A DNA stretch of 21,123 nt from Alphaproteobacteria bacterium (GTDB lineage: Bacteria; Pseudomonadota; Alphaproteobacteria; Rhodospirillales; Rhodospirillaceae): contig QKGW01000378.1 of NCBI GenBank assembly GCA_003250275.1, forward strand, positions 1 through 21,123. The letters are read 5' to 3'. The position numbers and the translations under genes are program-made. The notes under the pieces are model-generated. The model saw only the letters and a list, made by a program, of their open reading frames with translations. It was not told the origin of the DNA and searched no databases. Shown here one piece after another: positions 1 through 5,815 of this stretch (position 1 is its first letter; every line of letters begins with the position of its first letter).

Positions 1-80
1 TGCGCCACCACCAGCGCGCCGAACAGCAGCAGCATCAACTGGCCGGTGAGGCCGCGCGGGTAGAAGCGGAAGCGCCGCAT
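1..80 (-). CDS. Sensor histidine kinase, N-terminus only (cut by window edge)
   Basis: Only the first 26 codons are present. They encode a basic N-terminus (MRRFRFYPRG) followed by the start of a hydrophobic segment (LMLLLFGALVVA), as expected for the first transmembrane helix of a membrane sensor kinase. The ATG directly abuts the TAA stop of the upstream OmpR-like regulator (zero spacing), which implies cotranscription and translational coupling. Calling it the cognate EnvZ-like kinase is inference from this position after an OmpR-type regulator; no catalytic domain is visible in the window. Confidence 0.7.
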   Translation of the reverse strand, partial: MRRFRFYPRGLTGQLMLLLFGALVVA

Positions 81-833
81 TTACACCGCCTGCCGGGGTT
101 CGGGGCCGTCGCGCCGGACTTCCGCCGAGAGCATGTAGCCGCCGCCCCAAACCGTCTTGATCAGTTCGGGGTTCTTTGGGTCGGGTTCGATCTTCTTGCG
201 CAGGCGGCTGACCTGGTTGTCGATGCTGCGGTCGAAGACGTTGGCGGCGCGCCCCTGGGTGAGGTCGAGGAGCTGGTCGCGCGAGAGCACCATGCGCGGA
301 TGGTCGGTGAACGCCTTGAGCAGCGCGAATTCGGCGGTGGAGAGCGAAATCACCGTGCCCGAACCGTTCTCCAGCTCGCGGCGGTCGATGCGCAGCCGCC
401 AGTCGCCGAAGGTCACCACGGTTTCCGCCGGGCTGTCGGCGATCGCGCCGTGCGGCAGGCTGTTGGAGCGGCGCAGCACCGCCTTGATCCGCGCCAGCAA
501 CTCGCGCGGGTTGAAGGGCTTGGTGAGATAATCGTCAGCGCCCATTTCGAGGCCGACGATGCGGTCGGTGTCCTCGGCCACGGCGGTGAGCAGGATGACC
601 GGCGTATCGAGAGTTTCGCGCACGTAGCGGCACACCGAGAGGCCGTCTTCGCCCGGCATCATGATGTCGAGGACGATCAGGTCGATCGCCGCGCCGACGA
701 GCGCCTTGCGCGCCTCGGCGCCCGAGGCCGCGGTGGTGGCGCGGAAGCCGTTGCGCACGAGATATTTGCTCAACAGGTCGCGAATTTCGGCGTTATCGTC
801 GACGACCAGGATGTGTGGGGTCTTTTCACTCAT
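81..833 (-). CDS. OmpR-family DNA-binding response regulator
   Basis: A 250-residue cytoplasmic two-component transcription regulator. The receiver domain (about 7-120) shows the acidic pair D12/D13, the phospho-acceptor D56 in LIVLDIMMPGEDG, the conserved T83 and K105 (LTKPFNP). The C-terminal winged helix (about 145-240) ends with the typical TVWGGGYML. The block around residues 55-120 closely resembles E. coli OmpR, including MPGEDGLS-C-R, VGLE-GADDY and PFNPRELLARI. It is probably activated by the kinase whose gene follows without a gap. It diverges from a PepSY-like/DUF4405 gene pair, and the shared intergenic region holds a 10-bp-phased GTATC direct repeat suited to OmpR-type tandem dimers. 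The start lacks a strong Shine-Dalgarno, but no better in-frame start exists. The family call is very secure; the target genes are inferred. Confidence 0.95.
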   Translation of the reverse strand: MSEKTPHILVVDDNAEIRDLLSKYLVRNGFRATTAASGAEARKALVGAAIDLIVLDIMMPGEDGLSVCRYVRETLDTPVILLTAVAEDTDRIVGLEMGADDYLTKPFNPRELLARIKAVLRRSNSLPHGAIADSPAETVVTFGDWRLRIDRRELENGSGTVISLSTAEFALLKAFTDHPRMVLSRDQLLDLTQGRAANVFDRSIDNQVSRLRKKIEPDPKNPELIKTVWGGGYMLSAEVRRDGPEPRQAV

Positions 834-904
834 GTTTTCGGTATCCGCACGGCCCTTTTCATCATCAGAATAGGTGGACCGCGGCGCAAGCGGCGAAAAA
901 AATC

Positions 905-919
905 GTATCGAATTGTATC
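905..919. promoter_or_regulatory. Candidate OmpR-type operator: GTATC direct repeat with 10-bp period
   Basis: GTATC occurs at 905-909 and again at 915-919, exactly one helical turn apart, between two divergent transcription units. A further GTATC lies at 841-845 next to the regulator's start. OmpR/PhoB-family proteins bind tandem direct half-sites spaced 10-11 bp, so the geometry fits the divergently encoded regulator. Binding is inference; only the repeat is seen. Confidence 0.4.
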
Positions 920-1046
920 AGGCGCGGGGTTTGCCACACCACGCGACATTTTTCCGGTTTGCATGGCGAACTTGTGCGACGCGTGGGGGCTTTAATCGAC
1001 ACATCGGAGGGAGGACCTCCACGACGGATGAATTCAGGAGGATACG

Positions 1047-1463
1047 ATGAACACCACGCTTAAGACTCTTGCGGTTCTGGGGGCGCTCAGCATTGGCGGC
1101 GCGGGCGTCGCGCTCGCCGCCGACAGCGACGACAACCTCTTCATGCCCGGCGATTGCGGTGGCCCGCGGATGATGCAGGGCGCCGGTCCGGGCGCCGGAA
1201 TGCGCGGCGCCGGTCCGGGGATGGCCGGCAAGGAGCGCGGCTTCCGCCGCTTCGACGCCGACCGCGAGCTCACCGCCGATCAGGTCCGCGTGCTCACCGA
1301 GGCGCACCTGATCCGCATGGGCAACGACGACGAGTACAAGGTCGGCCAGATCACCGAAGGCACCGCCAAGACCTATTCGGTGCAGATTCTCAAGACCGAC
1401 GGCACCGTGGCCCGCACCATCGAGCTGCAGAAGAACGGTATGCCGATGGGGCGTCCGCGCTAA
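1047..1463 (+). CDS. Secreted PepSY-like small protein with Gly/Met-rich linker
   Basis: A 138-residue predicted periplasmic protein of unknown exact function. Residues 1-24 form a signal peptide (basic MNTTLK, hydrophobic core, A-L-A cleavage site). Residues 36-61 are rich in Gly, Met and Pro and contain an approximate nine-residue repeat (GAGPGAGMR / GAGPGMAGK), mirrored in DNA by two copies of a 14-nt sequence at 1179-1192 and 1206-1219. The C-terminal part (about 70-138) has ELTADQVRVLTEAHL, then GNDDEYKVGQI and strands ending TVARTIEL. This recalls the short PepSY-like periplasmic proteins often found beside two-component genes; I recognise it by pattern only. A strong AGGAGG (1036-1041) sits 5 nt before the ATG. 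It is followed by the DUF4405 gene in the same direction and diverges from the OmpR-like regulator, so regulation by that system is plausible. Confidence 0.75.
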   Translation: MNTTLKTLAVLGALSIGGAGVALAADSDDNLFMPGDCGGPRMMQGAGPGAGMRGAGPGMAGKERGFRRFDADRELTADQVRVLTEAHLIRMGNDDEYKVGQITEGTAKTYSVQILKTDGTVARTIELQKNGMPMGRPR

Positions 1464-1474
1464 CGACTGCGGCG

Positions 1475-1499
1475 GCGGCGCTCTCTGGGGGAGCGCCGC
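1475..1499 (+). other. Intra-operon hairpin (9-bp perfect stem)
   Basis: GCGGCGCTC (1475-1483) pairs perfectly with GAGCGCCGC (1491-1499) around a 7-nt loop. It lies just after the stop of the PepSY-like gene and before the ribosome binding site of the next gene, with no T-tract. It could be a partial terminator or an mRNA 3'-end stabiliser that sets unequal expression of the two genes. Confidence 0.5.
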
Positions 1500-1520
1500 G
1501 CACCCGCGGGGGAGGGAACC

Positions 1521-1799
1521 ATGTCGGACTACAAGCGTCCGGTAGCGTTGGTGCTGCTGGCCGCGACGCTGGTACTGATCGTGACCGGCCTCTGGATCTG
1601 GAGCGGCGTGCTCGGCGCGCAGCGCGGCGGCGGGATCTACTCGCTGCGGCACACGTTGCGCGACATCCATCTCTATGCGGGGTGGGCGTTCATCGCTTCG
1701 TCGGCGGCGCACATCGCGCTCAACTGGCGGCCGATGCTCCGGCACCTCGGTTTCGGCGCATCCAGAAATCCCGCGTCGCCAGGCACGCCCCACCCATGA
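1521..1799 (+). CDS. DUF4405-like (cytochrome b561-like) two-helix membrane protein
   Basis: A 92-residue inner-membrane protein with two hydrophobic helices (about 8-29 and 50-67). Histidines H44 and H50 precede the second helix and H64 lies in the pattern SAAHIALNWR. This layout matches the DUF4405 / flavinylation-associated cytochrome type of small b-haem membrane domain, suggesting a role in electron transfer or redox sensing at the membrane. The start is fixed by GGAGGG (1511-1516) five nt upstream. It follows the PepSY-like gene with a 57-nt gap containing a stable hairpin. Its last 80 bp overlap, tail to tail, the 3' end of the minus-strand DMT transporter gene. The C-terminal GASRNPASPGTPHP is low complexity and may carry little function. 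Haem binding is inferred from family resemblance, not shown. Confidence 0.75.
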   Translation: MSDYKRPVALVLLAATLVLIVTGLWIWSGVLGAQRGGGIYSLRHTLRDIHLYAGWAFIASSAAHIALNWRPMLRHLGFGASRNPASPGTPHP

Positions 1800-2625
1800 T
1801 CAACAGGCAGGCGACGCCGATCCGCGGCGTCGCTTCGCCGTACCCGACCGCGATCATCAGCGCCGTCGAGAGCAGCGGCGTCGCGTAGGCGAGCGCGCCG
1901 AGCACGCGGATGTCGCCGTGCTTGCAGCCGTGATCCCATGTGAAGAACGCGAGCCCCACCGGCCCGAGCCCCATGCCGACGATCGCGAGAAACTGCGGCA
2001 GGGTCGGCCACACCGTCGCCTCGGTGGCGAAGTGGCAGAGCGCCGCGAGCACCGCGGTCGCGCCGCAGAACCCACCCACGGCGTCGGTCGGCACGTGTCC
2101 GACGCGCCGGCTTCCCACCGAATAGCTCGACCAGATCAACGCCGCCGCGACCGCCGCGCCGTAGCCGAGGAGCGACCCTTGCGCGTCCGCCTGACGCGGC
2201 GCGCCGAGCACCAGGAGCGCGCAGCCGACGAGGCCGAGCCCCGCGCCCGCGAGGTGGAACCAGCGCAGCCGTTCGCCCGGCAGCAGCGCCGAGAACAGCA
2301 CGATCAGAAGCGGCCAGAGGTAGTTGATCAGGTTGGCATCGACCGGCGGCGCGTTCTGCACGCCGGTGAAGTAGGCGAAGTGGTAGCCGAACAGGCCGTA
2401 GACCCCGAGCGCCCAGATCTTCGGCGGTTGACCAAACACCCGGCGCAGCGAGCGCCCCTGCGTGAGCGGCAGCGCGAGGCCGATGGCGAAGGCGACGGCG
2501 AACGCCATTGCGACCATCTGGAACGGCGGCACCGGCCCCGCCGCTACCGCGAGGAGCCCGAGGCTCGAAAACATCAGGATGGTCGAAGCGCCGATCAGCG
2601 TGGCGCGGCCGCGGGGATCGCTCAT
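1720..2625 (-). CDS. DMT/EamA-superfamily transporter, YddG-like
   Basis: A 301-residue inner-membrane protein with about ten hydrophobic helices in two EamA repeats. It resembles the aromatic amino acid exporter YddG: RATLIG at the N-terminus, NLINYLWPLLIVLFSALLPGE near residue 90-110, and a second-half block containing HGDIRVLGALAYATPLLSTAL. The substrate cannot be fixed from sequence; export of aromatic or other amino acids or metabolites is the family expectation. The start ATG overlaps the stop of the upstream carboxylesterase gene (ATGA, 2622-2625), so the longer open frame upstream was not used. It is the last gene of the minus-strand convoy that begins at korA. Its 3' end overlaps the convergent DUF4405 gene by 80 bp. 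Confidence 0.88.
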   Translation of the reverse strand: MSDPRGRATLIGASTILMFSSLGLLAVAAGPVPPFQMVAMAFAVAFAIGLALPLTQGRSLRRVFGQPPKIWALGVYGLFGYHFAYFTGVQNAPPVDANLINYLWPLLIVLFSALLPGERLRWFHLAGAGLGLVGCALLVLGAPRQADAQGSLLGYGAAVAAALIWSSYSVGSRRVGHVPTDAVGGFCGATAVLAALCHFATEATVWPTLPQFLAIVGMGLGPVGLAFFTWDHGCKHGDIRVLGALAYATPLLSTALMIAVGYGEATPRIGVACLLIMGGACLATRDFWMRRNRGAGASAAS

Positions 2626-3335
2626 GATTCGGTTTCGAGGCGGTGGAAGAGGAAGTTGCGCGCGACGAACAGGCCCTGTTCGTCGATACCGTGGCCGAGG
2701 CCGCGGCAGGCGTGGGTGCGTACGTCGACGCCGGCCTCGGCGAGCGCGTGCTCGGCGAGCGACATCGCGCCGAACGGCACCATCTCGTCGGCGTCGCCGT
2801 GGATCAGCAGCACCGGCGGGCGGCAGCGGATTTCGTCGGCGAGGCGCGACGCGCCGGTGAGCGCACCGGAGAAGCCGATCAGCGCGGCGACCGGCACCTC
2901 GCGCCGGAGCGCGACCTGCAGCGCCATCATCGTGCCCTGCGAGAACCCCACCACCGCGAGCCGCTCGGGGCCGATGCCGTGGCGCTCCATCACCGCCGAG
3001 AGGTAGTCGTTGAGCAGGCCCGCGTGGGTTTCCGCGCCCGCGCGCATGTCTTCGAGCGCGCGCGGCAGCGAACGCGGATCGCGGCGCAGCATGTCGGGAT
3101 CGAACTCTTCGAGGCTGAACCACTGGAAGCCGAACGGCGCGATCTCGCAGGGTTCGGGGGCGTCGGGGGCGTAGAACGCGGTATCCGGCATGTTGCCGGT
3201 GAAGAACGCCGAGAAGTCGATGAGGTCGTCGCCCGAAGCGCCGTAGCCGTGGAGGAACACCACCACCGACGTCGCCGGCCCGAGGTTCCGGGTGGGATAG
3301 AACGCACCTTCGAGCGGCAGGCCGGACGTGGTCAT
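2622..3335 (-). CDS. Phospholipase/carboxylesterase-family alpha/beta hydrolase
   Basis: A 237-residue cytoplasmic serine hydrolase of the carboxylesterase/thioesterase (PF02230-type) family, of usual length. The oxyanion-side motif FLHGYGASGDD is at residues 27-37 and the nucleophile is S132 in GFSQG. The acid is D183 in HGDADEMVP and the histidine is H215 in GLGHGID. No signal peptide is seen. Substrate is unknown; family members cleave short acyl esters, lysophospholipids or acyl-thioesters. The ATG at 3335 has an AGAGG ribosome site only a few nt after the lrgB stop (8-nt gap), and its stop overlaps the DMT transporter start by 4 nt. This places it firmly in the convoy, although its link to 2-oxoacid metabolism is not evident. 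Confidence 0.9.
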   Translation of the reverse strand: MTTSGLPLEGAFYPTRNLGPATSVVVFLHGYGASGDDLIDFSAFFTGNMPDTAFYAPDAPEPCEIAPFGFQWFSLEEFDPDMLRRDPRSLPRALEDMRAGAETHAGLLNDYLSAVMERHGIGPERLAVVGFSQGTMMALQVALRREVPVAALIGFSGALTGASRLADEIRCRPPVLLIHGDADEMVPFGAMSLAEHALAEAGVDVRTHACRGLGHGIDEQGLFVARNFLFHRLETES

Positions 3336-3343
3336 GGAAGCCT

Positions 3344-4078
3344 CTAGTCGAACATCGCGAGCAGGATCGGCAACAGGATGGGCAACAGAACGGCGGTGGC
3401 GAGACCGTTGAGGCCGATCGCCATGCCGGCGAAGGCTCCGGCGGTCTCGCCGAACTGGAAGGCGCGCGCGGTGCCGAGGCCGTGGGCGGCGAGCCCGAGG
3501 CCGAAGCCCATCGCGCGCTGGTCGCGGATGCGCAGGATACGGAAAATCGCCGCCGCCGTCACCGCGCCGGTGACGCCGGTGAGGATGACGAACACCGCGG
3601 TGAGCGCGGGCACGCCGCCGAGCGCCTCGGAGACGCCCATCGCGATCGGCGTGGTCACCGATTTCGGCGACAGCGACACCAGGGTCGAGCGGTCTGCGCC
3701 GAGCAGCGCCGCGAGGCCGACCGCCGATCCGGCGGCGATGAGGCTGCCGACCGGCAGCGCGACGCCGAGGGCGACGACCGAGCGGCGCACCTGATCCCAC
3801 TGGCGGTAGAGCGGCACAGCGAGCGCGACGGTGGCGGGGCCGAGGAGAAAGTGGATGAACTGCGCGCCCTCGAAGTAGCTCTGGTAGCTGGTGTCGGTGA
3901 GGGTGAGCAGCCCGCCGAGGACGACGATGCTCCACAGCACCGGATTGAGCAGCGGCATCCGGCCGCCGCGCACGAACACCCAGTTGAGCGCCTGGAATAC
4001 CACCAGGGTGAGCGTCAGCCAGAACAGCGGCGCACTCGCGAGGTAGACCCAGAGGCGGGCGATGTCGGGCTGGTTCAT
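3344..4078 (-). CDS. lrgB: LrgB-family membrane protein
   Basis: A 244-residue polytopic inner-membrane protein with LrgB/YohK hallmarks: FLLGPATVALAVPLY (about residues 97-111), LSPKSVTTPIAMGVSEALGG (about 156-175), and AAHGLGTARAFQFGE in the C-terminal half. LrgA/LrgB pairs were first described as holin/antiholin-like modulators of autolysis. Bacterial and plastid relatives have since been linked to transport of small carboxylates such as pyruvate or glycolate. The start ATG overlaps the lrgA stop by 4 nt (4075-4078), the usual coupling for this pair. Position downstream of a 2-oxoacid:ferredoxin oxidoreductase favours a carboxylate transport role here, which is inference. Confidence 0.93.
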   Translation of the reverse strand: MNQPDIARLWVYLASAPLFWLTLTLVVFQALNWVFVRGGRMPLLNPVLWSIVVLGGLLTLTDTSYQSYFEGAQFIHFLLGPATVALAVPLYRQWDQVRRSVVALGVALPVGSLIAAGSAVGLAALLGADRSTLVSLSPKSVTTPIAMGVSEALGGVPALTAVFVILTGVTGAVTAAAIFRILRIRDQRAMGFGLGLAAHGLGTARAFQFGETAGAFAGMAIGLNGLATAVLLPILLPILLAMFD

Positions 4079-4443
4079 CCGCGTTCTCCCGGCGGGTGCG
4101 GGTGCGGCGGGCGCGGCAGCAGGCGCTCGATGATCCACGCGGTGAGCGCGATCGAGACGATCGTGCCGCCGACGATCGACGCCGTGATCGCGAGCCAAGC
4201 GTCTTCGAGGCGCGCGGCGTACTGGATCACCCCGACGCCAGCGGGCACGAACAGCAGCGAGAGATGGTCGAGAAGGCGGTTGCTGACCCGCTCGACCGGC
4301 TCGGGCACCTCGCGGCGCAGCATCAGGAACACGAACAGGAACACCATGCCGAGCACCGGGCCGGGCACGGGCAATCCGATCAGCCGCACCAGAACCTCTC
4401 CGGCGAGCTGACAGAACAAGAGCAGCGTGACGGCGCCAAGCAC
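4075..4443 (-). CDS. lrgA: LrgA/CidA-family membrane protein
   Basis: A 122-residue protein with four hydrophobic helices and the LrgA/CidA signature: LAGEVLVRLIGLPVPGPVLGM near the N-terminus and LLFVPAGVGV around residues 63-72. The start is GTG at 4443, supported by an AGGAG (4453-4457 on this strand) nine nt upstream. The C-terminal tail (PRPPHPHPPGERG) is Pro/His-rich and cytoplasmic by the expected topology. It partners with lrgB, whose start overlaps its stop. A 41-nt gap separates it from the rubrerythrin-like gene upstream. Function is either murein hydrolase modulation or, with LrgB, small carboxylate transport. Confidence 0.92.
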   Translation of the reverse strand: MLGAVTLLLFCQLAGEVLVRLIGLPVPGPVLGMVFLFVFLMLRREVPEPVERVSNRLLDHLSLLFVPAGVGVIQYAARLEDAWLAITASIVGGTIVSIALTAWIIERLLPRPPHPHPPGERG

Positions 4444-4484
4444 GGCGGTCGTCTCCTAGAAGAATGCCGGGCCGCCCGAACGGG

Positions 4485-4982
4485 TCAGGCGAGCGCGGCG
4501 GGCGGGTCCAGGTCGATGACCGGACCGGTGTCGGGGGTGCGGGACAGCCAGTCTTCGAGCAGCGCGACGTGCTCGCCTTCTTCGGCGGCGAACTCGCTCG
4601 CCGCGGCCTTGATCCCGTCGTCGGCGGTGTCGGCGGCGACGCCGCTGTAGAACGCGTACGCGCCCTGTTCGCCTTTGAGGGCGAGCAGCAGGGCGTCGCG
4701 GTCGTTCATCGCGTAGTCCGCCTCTTCCGCGGGCGCGTTTTCCGGGCTGTCGTCGCCCGGCCACTGGTATTCCCACGCCTTGAGGCGGGGGATCACGAGG
4801 CCGGCGGCGCGCCGCTCGGCCTCGGCAAGGTGCAGGCGCGAGTAGTGCGCCATCTTGCGGAACAGGCGGGCGACCTCGCTCTTGCGGTGCACCGAAAGAG
4901 CGTCGGCCATCTCGTCGTAACGGACGGCCGAGTCCTCTTCGAGGCGAAGCGCGTGCGCCAGGAACAGTTCCAGACTATTCAT
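4485..4982 (-). CDS. Rubrerythrin-like diiron protein without rubredoxin domain
   Basis: A 165-residue cytoplasmic four-helix ferritin-like protein. Candidate iron ligands sit in the pattern E15/E16 (RLEEDSAVRYDEMA), E54 with H51 (HYSRLHLAEAE), E105 (LKGEQGAYAFY) and E135/H138 (AEEGEH). This agrees with rubrerythrin/erythrin-type diiron sites. There are no C-x2-C pairs, so no rubredoxin centre is fused. Such proteins reduce peroxide or detoxify oxygen using an external electron donor. The start ATG overlaps the korB stop by 4 nt (4979-4982), so it is translationally coupled to the oxidoreductase. It may therefore protect the oxygen-sensitive Fe-S enzyme and possibly take electrons from the same ferredoxin. 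The biochemical role is inferred. Confidence 0.85.
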   Translation of the reverse strand: MNSLELFLAHALRLEEDSAVRYDEMADALSVHRKSEVARLFRKMAHYSRLHLAEAERRAAGLVIPRLKAWEYQWPGDDSPENAPAEEADYAMNDRDALLLALKGEQGAYAFYSGVAADTADDGIKAAASEFAAEEGEHVALLEDWLSRTPDTGPVIDLDPPAALA

Positions 4983-5815
4983 AGGGCGAATTGCCTTTCC
5001 AGCTCATCCAGGGGCTCGGAATTTCGATGGGAAGGCTTATAAGACGGTTCGACGGATTTGAACAGCGTTCCGAGCGAAAAACCGTCGTCGTCGATCAGCC
5101 GCCGCCGCGCCTCGCGCCGGTCGGTGCAGGCCTCGGTGAAGCTCTCGTGGACGAGGTTCTTGAAGTCGCGCATCTCCGGGCGGTAGGTCACGCAGGGCGA
5201 GATCACCTGAATGAACGAGAAGCCGGGGTGCTGGATCGCCTCGGCGATGGTCTTGGTGAGCATCTGCACCTTGCCCGAGAAACACCGCGCGACGTGGCTC
5301 GCGCCCGCGGCGAGGGCGATGTCCAGGGGCTGGAACGGCGGTACGCCCGGCCCCTCGGGGGTGAGCTTGCTTTCCGTCCAGTCCGCCGCCGAGGTCGGCG
5401 ACGCCTGGCCCTTGGTCATGCCGTAGACGTTGTTGTCCATGACGATGTAGGTCAGGTCGAGGTTGCGGCGGCAGGCGTGCATGAAGTGGTTGCCGCCGAT
5501 CGAGAAGCCGTCGCCGTCGCCGCCCGCGCAGAGCACGGTGAGGTCGGGGCGGGCGAGCTTGAGGCCCTGGGCGATCGGCAGCGCGCGGCCGTGGATGCCG
5601 TGGAAGCCGTACACCGAGGTGTACGCGGCGATGCGCGACGAGCAGCCGATGCCGGAGATCAGGGCGACGTTCTCGCGCGCGAGGCCGAGCCCGGCGAGCG
5701 CCTTGGTGATCGCGGAGAGCACGGCGTAGTCGCCGCAGCCGGGGCACCACACCGGGGTGACGTCGGACTTGTAGTCGGTGAAGTCGACTTCGTGGGCGAT
5801 GACCTGGTTCATCAT
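4979..5815 (-). CDS. korB: 2-oxoacid:ferredoxin oxidoreductase, beta subunit (KorB-type)
   Basis: The 278-residue TPP-binding subunit of 2-oxoglutarate/2-oxoacid:ferredoxin oxidoreductase. It has C24 and C27 in WCPGCGDY, C58 (GIGCSSR) and C208 (SPCVTYRPEM), the spacing of the four [4Fe-4S] ligands known for archaeal OFOR beta subunits. The TPP/Mg site is GGDGDGFSIGGNH (98-110) followed by DNNVYGMTKGQ (127-137). With KorA it converts a 2-oxoacid and CoA to acyl-CoA and CO2 while reducing ferredoxin. The gene begins ATGATG, with the first ATG overlapping the korA stop (5812-5815); the second ATG (5812) has slightly better spacing to the upstream GGGAG. Its stop overlaps the rubrerythrin-like start. 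2-Oxoglutarate is the likely substrate, but pyruvate or branched-chain acids cannot be excluded. Confidence 0.95.
   Translation of the reverse strand: MMNQVIAHEVDFTDYKSDVTPVWCPGCGDYAVLSAITKALAGLGLARENVALISGIGCSSRIAAYTSVYGFHGIHGRALPIAQGLKLARPDLTVLCAGGDGDGFSIGGNHFMHACRRNLDLTYIVMDNNVYGMTKGQASPTSAADWTESKLTPEGPGVPPFQPLDIALAAGASHVARCFSGKVQMLTKTIAEAIQHPGFSFIQVISPCVTYRPEMRDFKNLVHESFTEACTDRREARRRLIDDDGFSLGTLFKSVEPSYKPSHRNSEPLDELERQFAL

Noticed and set aside
1036..1046. GGAGG-A-CCTCC mini-palindrome just upstream (about 1010-1021) as a regulatory hairpin sequestering the PepSY-like ribosome site
   Set aside because: The actual ribosome site AGGAGG at 1036-1041 could pair with CCTCC upstream, but the match is five bases and expected by chance in purine-rich leaders, so it is too weak to call.
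1675..3006. 443-codon plus-strand open frame across the transporter and esterase genes
   Set aside because: It is Arg-rich with no domain, antisense to two clearly recognised minus-strand genes.
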